Source: Nitrospirota bacterium (GTDB taxonomy: Bacteria > Nitrospirota > Thermodesulfovibrionia > UBA6902). From it: a stretch of DNA of 32,321 bases. The position numbers were made by a program, and so were the translations under genes. The stretch covers positions 1-32,321 of the forward strand of contig DRDE01000289.1 in the NCBI GenBank assembly GCA_011040095.1, written 5' to 3'. Of this stretch, positions 1-7,746 are shown piece by piece. The notes beneath the pieces are model-generated. The model did no database searches. It saw only the letters and a program-made list of their open reading frames with translations, and had not been told where the DNA came from. Numbering within the stretch: position 1 is the stretch's first letter; the number at the start of each line of letters is the position of its first letter.

Positions 1-1
1 A

Positions 2-358
2 AACACAAAAAAAGAAGAAATCAAAGAGATCGAAAAACAGCGTAAAAAGATTATTAACCTCATATTAGACCAATCCGAGCTAATTGAGGGAAGTCTTAGA
101 GAATCTCTAATGAAATGTGGGAAAAAAGGCTGTCGCTGTGAACAAGAACCCATACATCCTGTTACAAGACTTTCAAGATGGGAAAATGGTAAATTGATAA
201 ATAAGCTCATCAGAGTCGCTGATAGAGAAGGGGCCAGAAAACTCTTCAATAACTATAGAAAACACAAACAGGCTATAAATGAGTTTGTTGAAATTAACAA
301 CAAAGAGAAGGAATTACTGAAAAATATGATAAAATTAAAAACTGTTAAATATGAGTGA
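2..358 (+). CDS. DUF6788-like small Cys-containing protein, 5'-truncated by the window edge (open frame from nt 2)
   Basis: Frame 2 is open from the window edge (NTKKEEIKEIEKQRKKIINLILDQSELIEGSLRESLMKCGKKGCRCEQEPIHP...). A coiled-coil-like N-terminus is followed by the MKCGKxxCRC motif I associate with DUF6788-type proteins. Confidence 0.5.
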   Translation, partial: NTKKEEIKEIEKQRKKIINLILDQSELIEGSLRESLMKCGKKGCRCEQEPIHPVTRLSRWENGKLINKLIRVADREGARKLFNNYRKHKQAINEFVEINNKEKELLKNMIKLKTVKYE

Positions 359-445
359 TTAAGATAGCTTGCCCAAAAAGATAACTTATTGAAATATAAA
401 GAGAATAAATTCTGAACTAACTATGCTGAACTATCGGAATGCAGG

Positions 446-505
446 ATGAATCTATATAAATTTTCAGTGGTGATTGAAAAAGATAGAGATGGCTATTTTG
501 CAGCA
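446..505 (+). pseudogene. hicB-like antitoxin remnant (first ~20 codons only)
   Basis: MNLYKFSVVIEKDRDGYFAA matches the canonical HicB N-terminus (xxYxxVIEKDEDGYFAxxPELxG). Similarity stops abruptly at ~505 and the frame runs antisense into fliW. Confidence 0.6.
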
Positions 506-930
506 GGTGCAATCAGGGATTTAAGCGGCGTTTTACAGGAAAAAGGGGTATCCTCATTTACAATCTGTATGCCCTTTTTGTTGATGGAGTTTATTACCAG
601 GGGGCCCTGCAGGTTTGCAGTAACGCTGTCCCCTTCAACCCTCAATATGGCAAGAGTTACCATATCTTCTTCTTTTTCTACTTCCAGGAAATTCCTTATC
701 GAATTTTCAATCTTCAGTGAATAGTCAGGAAAAAGTTCAAAAGGCTGTGTTACGATGAAGGCTATATCCGGGTCATCTACTGCCTGGAGCCATTTGAGTG
801 AAGTGTCTTTATAGTCCATCAGAATGAATCTTTTAATATCGGGAAAGCCCATTAGTCCGCCCGGGAAATGGATAATCCTGTCTTTTGCTACTTCAAGCCT
901 TCCGAATCTCGATGTGTCAAAAGATATCAT
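493..930 (-). CDS. fliW: flagellar assembly factor FliW
   Basis: 145 aa with FliW motifs (FPGGLMGFPDIKRFIL, WLQAVDDPDIAFIV, NLQGPLVIN); overlaps csrA by 4 nt. Confidence 0.95.
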   Translation of the reverse strand: MISFDTSRFGRLEVAKDRIIHFPGGLMGFPDIKRFILMDYKDTSLKWLQAVDDPDIAFIVTQPFELFPDYSLKIENSIRNFLEVEKEEDMVTLAILRVEGDSVTANLQGPLVINSINKKGIQIVNEDTPFSCKTPLKSLIAPAAK

Positions 931-1157
931 TTACTTTTAAATGCCTCCTTTATTTTCCCGAACTCGTCCACTGATGATATTGATGAAAGACGGTTTTCCG
1001 TCTGTATCTTTTCATATATCTCCTCCCTGTATATAAGGAGTTCAGGCGGAGCTTCTATCCCTACCTTGACATGCCTGCCTTTTATGTCGACTATCCTGAC
1101 CGTTATCCCCTGGCCTATTCTTAAAACTTCTCCCAACTTCCTTGTCAAGACAAGCAT
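927..1157 (-). CDS. csrA: carbon storage regulator CsrA
   Basis: MLVLTRKLGEVLRIGQGITVRIVDIKGRHVKVGIEAPPELLIYREEIYEKI is classic CsrA. Confidence 0.97.
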   Translation of the reverse strand: MLVLTRKLGEVLRIGQGITVRIVDIKGRHVKVGIEAPPELLIYREEIYEKIQTENRLSSISSVDEFGKIKEAFKSK

Positions 1158-1190
1158 TTTGCGGTTATCTCTTTCTTATGAAATTTTTTT

Positions 1191-2717
1191 CTACGCTAAA
1201 AAATCAAAAAGCGACTGCGACAAGCTTCTCAGCGAAGAAATTCTCATTGCCTCAAGAGTAGACTGAATTTTTGTTATTTCTAAAGCAACTTCTGCTATAT
1301 CCGCATCCTCAAGTATGGAAAGGCTTTGCCTGTAAGAAAGTTCATTGTCCTCCAGCCTGTCTTTCTGATCATCAAGGTATTTGAGCCGGGAGCCTGCATC
1401 AGCGGTCGTATTAATATTACTGTCGAGCGCGCCGTCAAGGAGAAATATGCTTCCCTGGATGCCGGCTGTGTCATTGCTTGCCAGGGAGTTCTTCATGTGG
1501 TCGATTATCATGAAAAAACTGATGGAACCGGTCAGGTTGGTTGAAGCAATGCGTGAAAGCCCGGAAGTATCCGTATCATTTCCATCTGAATCACTCACTG
1601 TAATACTATAGCTTGTGTTCGGTGTCGTGGGAGCAAAGAGGAGCCGTTTGCCCGCGGTATCATTTATTACGAATGCCTCTACACCAAGGGCCGTAGCCGT
1701 GAGGTTTGATTGCAGGTCGGTATGAAGCAGCGCGGACAATCCGTTGGAATCCGTGTCTTCTCCGTCACCATCGTTTGATACCTCAATGGTAAAAGCCTCC
1801 CCGGCTGTTGTTGGCCTGAAAAACAGCCGCTCATTACCCGCTGCATCTGTAAAAATTCCAGCCTCTATCCCCATATTGAGAGCATTGATCGCATTTCTGA
1901 GCAGAGCCGGTGTATTATTGGTGCCATCCACTGTCAAAGTTACAGGGCTGCCTGTCCCTGCCTTTAAAGTCAAAGTACCTGTGCCTATAGTTTCCGAAAC
2001 CGAAGAGTCATAAAACCCTGTCATTGGTGCATTTATAGTATCTCTTATCTCTTCAGGCGAGGCATTGGTGAAAGCATCGCCGGTGTCAAGATATAAAGGG
2101 GTGCCGGAGCCTTCAGTAATTCTGATATTTCCCGACAATATTTCACCGGTCAAATCCGCTGAAATGTATTTAGTATTATCACTGAATGCAGTGTCTCCGG
2201 TTATATTTATCCCGGTTTTTATCCCGTCACTTATGTAAACTTCTAAATTATTCGTATCTCCCTGATATACCCCCGAGGTATCAAATGCCTGTGTGCTGCT
2301 CAGATAACCGGAAAATATGTGTCTATTTTTCAGCTTGGTGTTACCAATACTAATCAGTTCATTAAACAGATTCTGTATCTCATACGATGTCATCTCCCTT
2401 GTATCGCCGGTAGACGTATCATTGCTTTCGGCAACAGCAAGCTCCCTTGCCCTGTTAAGGATGTTCCGTGATGCGCTCAACTGGATCTCTGTAAGACCGA
2501 GCATACTCATTCCTTCGTCTATGTTCCGGTTAAACTGATCTATTTTATTAATAGAAACCTTGTAAGCCATGGCTCCGCGCGCTGCAATTACGTCGTCCGA
2601 CGGTTTGGTAAGCCTCTTGCCCGAGCTTAATTGCACCTGCGACTTGCCTAATTTACTGAGGTTTTTGCTCAGTGAATTCGTAAACTGGTTAAAGAGCATG
2701 AAAGCGGTAATTCTCAT
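1191..2717 (-). CDS. flgL: flagellar hook-associated protein 3 FlgL with internal flagellin_IN-like repeats
   Basis: 508 aa with flagellin-type N- and C-terminal helices (SGKRLTKPSDD..., YLDDQKDRLEDNELSYRQSLSILEDADIAEVALEITKIQSTLEAM); downstream of flgK with a 4-nt overlap. Confidence 0.93.
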   Translation of the reverse strand: MRITAFMLFNQFTNSLSKNLSKLGKSQVQLSSGKRLTKPSDDVIAARGAMAYKVSINKIDQFNRNIDEGMSMLGLTEIQLSASRNILNRARELAVAESNDTSTGDTREMTSYEIQNLFNELISIGNTKLKNRHIFSGYLSSTQAFDTSGVYQGDTNNLEVYISDGIKTGINITGDTAFSDNTKYISADLTGEILSGNIRITEGSGTPLYLDTGDAFTNASPEEIRDTINAPMTGFYDSSVSETIGTGTLTLKAGTGSPVTLTVDGTNNTPALLRNAINALNMGIEAGIFTDAAGNERLFFRPTTAGEAFTIEVSNDGDGEDTDSNGLSALLHTDLQSNLTATALGVEAFVINDTAGKRLLFAPTTPNTSYSITVSDSDGNDTDTSGLSRIASTNLTGSISFFMIIDHMKNSLASNDTAGIQGSIFLLDGALDSNINTTADAGSRLKYLDDQKDRLEDNELSYRQSLSILEDADIAEVALEITKIQSTLEAMRISSLRSLSQSLFDFLA

Positions 2718-4381
2718 AGGTTTATAATTATCTCCAGCAGTTCGTCGGTTAATTTAATAATCCGTGCCCCTGCTTCAAAGGCGCGCTGATATCTTATAAG
2801 GTTGGCAGCCTCTTCATCAAGAGAGACCCCTGATACCGATTCCCGCCTGTTATTCAGCTCAAACAGCAAATTCTCCTCAAAACTAAGGCTGTCTGATGCT
2901 GCCTGGCTTAATGATCCCACGGTTGAAACAATTCCCGCATAGTAATCGTTGAATGTACTACTGTTAAGGTTGGAAATTTTTGATCCGTTCTTATCGATGA
3001 TATCAAGTGCATTTGTATTATCACCGGGCAGTGTTGTCGCTGATTTCGCTGCTGCAACCTGCCGCCCGTCTGTTATGGCTACATTAAAATTCTGGATTGC
3101 GGTTTCAAGAGGACTGATAAAAAAGCTGTCATTTACAGTTGGAGCAGACGTACCATCGGTAATCACTATCCGAATCCCGTTAAAATCAATATTGCCACCT
3201 GAAACATATGCATTTTGTACGACAAGCGCACCTGTCTGGCGGTTAAGCACCTGATAATTTAATGTACCCGCAACATCAACAAATTTTATATCATATTCAT
3301 CAAGAGCAAGTGCAGCGGGACTGGGGTCCGTAATACTTTTTAATGTTATACTCGCTCCTGAACCGCCTGTTGTATCGTCCCGGGTATATAACTGTAAATT
3401 ATTAAAAAAGTTCGCTCCCTGATTGCCATCAAGATCATATGTGGGATTTGCGACAGAATATGTATGCAGATAATTTGTTTCTTGTGTTATGGATGCAATC
3501 ATTTTCCTCAAACTGAATAGCGAATTTGTTTTTATATCATCTCTGAGCGATATGAATCCCCCAAGCTGGCCGCTCTGAAAGAAAGAGGTCGCTTTTACTC
3601 CCCCGTTATAGATATCCCTGTCCCCTTCCAGGTTAAGAGATGTAGTCAGGTCATATGACCTTATGCCGGCAACAATGCTTCTTCTGCCGGCAACGATTGT
3701 AACAGAGCCGTCAGAGGCCTCATTCCAGTCATAGCCAACCAGTTCGGCAAGCTCTTTCATTAACTCTTCCCTTTCATCCCTGAACACGTTTGCTGTTTCA
3801 GCACCTCCTGCTTCTATCCCTATTATTTTTCCATTGATCGTGGCAATGTTCTTTGTTATCACATTTACCTGGTCAGCAATATCTCCTATTTCATCATTTA
3901 CGAACTTCACATTCTGCAGAAGATCTCTTTCTATCTGTTGCGCCGCATTGATAAACGCCTGGGCCTTTATCAGCAGTATCGACCTTTGAGCCGATTCCTC
4001 GGGATTTGCTGCAACCTCCTGCCATGCATTAAAATATTCTTCCATGAAATTTGAAAGCCCGAAACCCTGCACCTCATTAAATATCTGCTCTACCTGGCTT
4101 AAGCCGCGTTCAAGTGAATACGAACTCCCGTAGCTGGTGCGCTGTCCGAGTATCTGAAGAAAAATAAAAGAATCAAAACTCCTCCTTATTTCGACATCTC
4201 CGACCCCCCTGCCTAAATGTTTGCCCTGCAATTCAACAGGGCTGGCTATCTTCATAATTACATCCTGGCGGCTGTACCCTGGAGTATTGACATTGGCTAT
4301 ATTATTGCTTGTTACGCGGAGCGCCAGTTGATTTGCAAAGATTCCCGACCTGCCTATGTCGAAAAGCCCCATAATGGACAT
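2714..4381 (-). CDS. flgK: flagellar hook-associated protein 1 FlgK
   Basis: 555 aa; MGLFDIGRSGIFANQLALRVTSNNIANVNTPGYSRQ... and C-terminal GVSLDEEAANLIRYQRAFEAGARIIK. Confidence 0.96.
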   Translation of the reverse strand: MSIMGLFDIGRSGIFANQLALRVTSNNIANVNTPGYSRQDVIMKIASPVELQGKHLGRGVGDVEIRRSFDSFIFLQILGQRTSYGSSYSLERGLSQVEQIFNEVQGFGLSNFMEEYFNAWQEVAANPEESAQRSILLIKAQAFINAAQQIERDLLQNVKFVNDEIGDIADQVNVITKNIATINGKIIGIEAGGAETANVFRDEREELMKELAELVGYDWNEASDGSVTIVAGRRSIVAGIRSYDLTTSLNLEGDRDIYNGGVKATSFFQSGQLGGFISLRDDIKTNSLFSLRKMIASITQETNYLHTYSVANPTYDLDGNQGANFFNNLQLYTRDDTTGGSGASITLKSITDPSPAALALDEYDIKFVDVAGTLNYQVLNRQTGALVVQNAYVSGGNIDFNGIRIVITDGTSAPTVNDSFFISPLETAIQNFNVAITDGRQVAAAKSATTLPGDNTNALDIIDKNGSKISNLNSSTFNDYYAGIVSTVGSLSQAASDSLSFEENLLFELNNRRESVSGVSLDEEAANLIRYQRAFEAGARIIKLTDELLEIIINL

Positions 4382-4837
4382 TTATGTCTCCTTTGATAAA
4401 AGAACACCCGTGGTCCTCGAAATATTCCCGTCTGTAAATGTATTGATAAAATTTGCCGTTGTCCTGATGTAATTGATCGAGCGGTCTATCAGGATGGAAT
4501 TAAATTTATTCATCTCCTCTATATTCTGCAGGAGTGACAGCAACCGGGAACGCAAAATCGTAAACATATTGTTACCCGTAATTTCCCCCAGGTCATTAAG
4601 GTTAATGTCGCCGTTAATTTCATTGTCCACGCTGAATTTTGTTATCAGCCTTATTCTTTCCTCTTCAAGAAGTCTGAGTCTCATTATAACCGTATCTTTC
4701 TCCTTTGATATGTCTGCTATCTTTTCCGCATTAATATCGACAAGACATATCCTTTCCTCCTTAAGAAGATCATGAAGTATCTTATAAGTATTGATCTGCT
4801 CTTTCAATATGTTGATAATAGCTTGTTCCGGTGTCAT
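4382..4837 (-). CDS. flgN: FlgN-like flagellar export chaperone
   Basis: 151 aa helical protein directly upstream of flgK and downstream of flgM; FlgN-like length and composition. Confidence 0.75.
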   Translation of the reverse strand: MTPEQAIINILKEQINTYKILHDLLKEERICLVDINAEKIADISKEKDTVIMRLRLLEEERIRLITKFSVDNEINGDINLNDLGEITGNNMFTILRSRLLSLLQNIEEMNKFNSILIDRSINYIRTTANFINTFTDGNISRTTGVLLSKET

Positions 4838-4881
4838 ATTTCCTCTCTTTATTCAGCCGTCAATAAATAGAAATTGATTTA

Positions 4882-5049
4882 AACCTAAATTGAGCGATTC
4901 TCTGTTTTGTCATTCCGGCTTGTCCGGAATCTTCCCCTGTTTTCAGAAGGATCCCCGACAAGCGGGAATGACACTTGTTAGGTGATTACTTTCTTTCGTA
5001 AAAGCTTTGCCTATCAATGTCCTCATTAAAGAATCGCTCAATTTAGGTT
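4882..5049. repeat. 168-bp nested inverted repeat between flgM and flgN
   Basis: 20-bp perfect outer arms AACCTAAATTGAGCGATTCT (4882-4901) and its reverse complement (5030-5049). They enclose the inner palindrome GTCATTCCGGCTTGTCCGGAATC...GATCCCCGACAAGCGGGAATGAC (about 4909-4972). Confidence 0.85.
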
Positions 5050-5344
5050 AAAATTCTTCTTCTAATATTTTCTGTGCCGTCTTTACCGGATCAAAGTTAT
5101 ATGTGCCGGCATCAATTGCCTTTTTGAGAGCATCAACCTTATCTCTTCTTATGTCGGGAAGTCCGTCTATCAGGCCCTTGAGTTCACTTATCTCCTTTGC
5201 CTTCCCGGACAGGCTTATTTTGTCCCTGTCGCTTTCCGTCTTTTGAGCATCTTCTTTCTTTTCAACATCCTGATTTTTATTCAGATCCTGAACTTTGCTG
5301 AAAAGTTTTTTTCCGTCAAGCGGATTATTTCCATCTATTATCAT
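5048..5344 (-). CDS. flgM: anti-sigma-28 factor FlgM
   Basis: 98 aa; DRDKISLSGKAKEISELKGLIDGLPDIRRDKVDALKKAIDAGTYNFDPVKTAQKIL is a typical FlgM C-domain. Confidence 0.93.
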   Translation of the reverse strand: MIIDGNNPLDGKKLFSKVQDLNKNQDVEKKEDAQKTESDRDKISLSGKAKEISELKGLIDGLPDIRRDKVDALKKAIDAGTYNFDPVKTAQKILEEEF

Positions 5345-5424
5345 TTTTACACCCCCTTTTGCATGAGCCGCTCATGCTGATCGCTGAAGTATACTGTAAA
5401 ATTATTTTACACTCCCTGACTATG

Positions 5425-5451
5425 TTATCGGCGCTTTTTAAAATATCTTTA
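5425..5451 (-). promoter_or_regulatory. sigma-28 (FliA) promoter upstream of flgM
   Basis: Minus strand reads TAAAGATA-TTTTAAAAAGC(11)-GCCGATAA, an exact match to TAAA-N15-GCCGATAA. Confidence 0.85.
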
Positions 5452-5787
5452 GTCCTGTTTATTATTAACGGCATTATTATTGTTACTGCCGTTGTAATTA
5501 TTTGCATCCGGCATTCTTTCCAGCCACTTCATGATAGTATCCTGCAGGCCAAGCCCTCTGTCAGCCAAAAGCCTGGAGACCTCCATATCAAAAAGGCTCA
5601 TATACGTATTATAACCATTCCCTTTTTTATCGGTTGACATACTGTTTGAGGTTTCTCTCATGATTTTCAGTAACTGGTAAGCAAAAAGAGACTCCATCTC
5701 CTTTGCAACTTTCTCAAACTCAGCATGCTTTTTGTCCGTTCCTTCGGCCGGCTCCTGACCGCTGATTGCTGAAAGCTGATTTATCAT
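5449..5787 (-). CDS. flgJ: rod-binding protein (FlgJ N-terminal type, no muramidase domain)
   Basis: 112 aa; FEKVAKEMESLFAYQLLKIMRETS...YMSLFDMEVSRLLADRGLGLQDTIMKWL. Confidence 0.88.
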   Translation of the reverse strand: MINQLSAISGQEPAEGTDKKHAEFEKVAKEMESLFAYQLLKIMRETSNSMSTDKKGNGYNTYMSLFDMEVSRLLADRGLGLQDTIMKWLERMPDANNYNGSNNNNAVNNKQD

Positions 5788-6890
5788 ATTATCTCCAGCT
5801 CCGCGCTCAGAGCGCCGGATGCCTTTAATGCCTGAAGAATGGATATTAAATCACGCGGTGTCACACCCAGCGCATTCAATGCCCTGACAACCTCGCCTAA
5901 AGTTATTCCGGATATCCTGACAAGAGATGCCTTCTGTTCTGTAACCGAGATATTTGTCCGTGGAACAACAGTTGTCTCTGCATTTTCAGGGGCAAAGGGA
6001 GGCGGCTGGGAAACCTGCGGCCGCTCCGTGATTTCAATAGCCAATGATCCGTGGGCAATAGCAACAGGGGAGATCGTTACATTCTTTCCGATAATAATTG
6101 TCCCTGTTCTTTCATTTATAACTACTTTTGCCGCCATATCAACCTGCACGTTCAGGACTTCGACTCTTGTTATCAATCCGACAAGATTACCCTTGTATGC
6201 ATCAGGCACTACAACCTTCACTGCCGACGGATCGATAGGGAACGCATACCTGCCTTCAAATGCCTCATTTATTTTTTTCGAGATTCTGTCTATGGTGGCA
6301 AAGTCGGCTTTATGAAGGAACAGTCTCAGTTCATTTCCATTCCCCAGGGTAAAAAGGGGCTCCTTTTCTATTGTTATGCCGTCAGGGATCTTGCCTGCAG
6401 TAGGATGATTTTTTTGTACTGAAGCGCCCTCCCCTCCTGCTGCAAAACCTCCTATGGAAACAGGTCCCTGGGCAAGGCCGTATACCTTGCCGTCAGGGCC
6501 TCTTAAGGGGGTAAGAAGCAGCGTGCCGCCCTGGATGCTTGTTGCATCGCCTATTGTCGAAACAAGCGCATCAATTTTCATCCCGGGTTTTGCAAACGGC
6601 GGAAGCGTTGCAGTAATTACAACCGCTGCTATACTTTTTGTTTTAATATCATCCGCATTTACCGTCACTCCCATTCTCTTCAACATGCTCGACATACTCT
6701 GTACTGCCGTCTTTCCTTTATCGCCCGTTCCGTCAAGTCCGGCTATCAGTCCGTATCCTATCAATTGATTGTCCCTTACCCCTTCAAAGCTCGCTATATC
6801 CTTGATACGCTCGGCATATGAATAAGTGAAAAGTGAAAAGTGAAAAGTGAAAAGCAATAAGGATGTTATAAATAATATGATTTTTTTCAT
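5784..6890 (-). CDS. flgI: flagellar P-ring protein FlgI (start likely MKKIILF at 6890 rather than 6947)
   Basis: ERIKDIASFEGVRDNQLIGYGLIAGLDGTGDKGKTAVQSMSSMLKRMGV. The internal ATG gives a normal signal peptide with GAGGG as a possible SD. Confidence 0.96.
   Translation of the reverse strand: MKKIILFITSLLLFTFHFSLFTYSYAERIKDIASFEGVRDNQLIGYGLIAGLDGTGDKGKTAVQSMSSMLKRMGVTVNADDIKTKSIAAVVITATLPPFAKPGMKIDALVSTIGDATSIQGGTLLLTPLRGPDGKVYGLAQGPVSIGGFAAGGEGASVQKNHPTAGKIPDGITIEKEPLFTLGNGNELRLFLHKADFATIDRISKKINEAFEGRYAFPIDPSAVKVVVPDAYKGNLVGLITRVEVLNVQVDMAAKVVINERTGTIIIGKNVTISPVAIAHGSLAIEITERPQVSQPPPFAPENAETTVVPRTNISVTEQKASLVRISGITLGEVVRALNALGVTPRDLISILQALKASGALSAELEII
6824..6854. repeat. perfect heptanucleotide tandem repeat AAGTGAA x4.4 in the flgI signal-peptide coding region
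   Basis: AAGTGAA AAGTGAA AAGTGAA AAGTGAA AAG read directly. Confidence 0.98.
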
Positions 6891-6891
6891 A

Positions 6892-6912
6892 CCCTGACCC
6901 TCAACTCCTGAC
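6892..6912. repeat. degenerate heptamer array CCCTGAC CCTCAAC TCCTGAC covering the flgI ribosome-binding site
   Basis: Three 7-bp-phased units read directly; the reverse complement contains GGAG and GAGGG just upstream of the flgI ATG. Confidence 0.6.
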
Positions 6913-6924
6913 TCATAAGTTTCA

Positions 6925-7746
6925 TCAGAACGGCCACACATAATCAAGCGCCCTGGCCATCCAGCCCGGGGTCTGCTTTTCCTGGATCACGCCGTCCCCG
7001 ACATAGTATACCTGCGCATCCGCAATCTTACTGCTCAATATCGTATTATCGGATGAAATATCGTCGGGTCTCGCCATGCCGGTAAGCACCAGTATCTGTT
7101 TCTCACTGTTTATTGTCAGTTCTTTTCTCGCCTCTAAAACAAGATTGCCGTTGGGCATAACTTCTACAACCTTTGCCGTTATGGTCGCAACAAGCGTCCC
7201 TTCCCTGTTTGTGTCGCCTTTTCCCTTAAACGCAGATTTCAAAGTGCTTTTTACGGCCGGATCAAAAACATTTGCGCCCTTATATAAATCCTTTACGCCA
7301 AAGGCATTCTGAAGATTAAAGTCATTATTCATACCTAAAAAATTGGCCAGCTCATAATCAATTGACGATTCCCTGCTGGTGTCCGTGTCTGCCTTGCCCG
7401 AGCCGGAGAAGCTTTCATCAATGTTTATTGTTACAAGATCATTAAGCCTTTGCGCCTTTCTGTCTTCAAATAAATTTGCGCTGTCACTCCAGAGGGAGTT
7501 AAGAGAAGAACGCTCCTCCGGATCTTCCGCCTGGTCCACGTACTTCGGCGGGGGCGGAGGCAGTTTTGCCGCAGGCGTAGCGCAACCGATTAAAAACAGA
7601 GCACAGAGCACGGAACACAGACCACAGACCGGGGAAAAAGAATATGCATTCTTTTGTCTCAGCTTCGCGCCCTGTCCTTTATCTGTATTCTGTATTCTGT
7701 GTTCTGTATTCTGCATTTCAAAGCTCCACCCTGACGGTTTTTTCAT
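6925..7746 (-). CDS. flgH: flagellar L-ring lipoprotein FlgH
   Basis: Lipobox LFLIGC; FlgH core (SLWSDSANLFEDRKAQRLNDLVTINIDES, GNLVLEARKELTINSEKQILVLTGMARPDDISSDNTI, ARALDYVWPF). Start could be 7746 or 7716. Confidence 0.95.
   Translation of the reverse strand: MKKPSGWSFEMQNTEHRIQNTDKGQGAKLRQKNAYSFSPVCGLCSVLCALFLIGCATPAAKLPPPPPKYVDQAEDPEERSSLNSLWSDSANLFEDRKAQRLNDLVTINIDESFSGSGKADTDTSRESSIDYELANFLGMNNDFNLQNAFGVKDLYKGANVFDPAVKSTLKSAFKGKGDTNREGTLVATITAKVVEVMPNGNLVLEARKELTINSEKQILVLTGMARPDDISSDNTILSSKIADAQVYYVGDGVIQEKQTPGWMARALDYVWPF
7596..7716. repeat. heptamer-armed inverted repeat inside the flgH 5' coding region
   Basis: Left arm is five 7-mers ACAGAGC ACAGAGC ACGGAAC ACAGACC ACAGACC (7596-7630). 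Right arm is TCTGTAT TCTGTAT TCTGTGT TCTGTAT TCTGCAT (7682-7716). The arms are inverted, with about 25/32 identity by hand alignment. Confidence 0.85.

Noticed and set aside
5325-5507. 60-aa minus-strand ORF between flgJ and flgM
   Set aside because: It overlaps flgJ, flgM and the perfect sigma-28 promoter; no recognisable family; likely chance ORF.
6891-6947. Upstream extension of flgI to 6947
   Set aside because: Adds 19 hydrophilic residues before an otherwise normal signal peptide and lies over heptamer repeats; the 6890 ATG with a nearby GAGGG is preferred.
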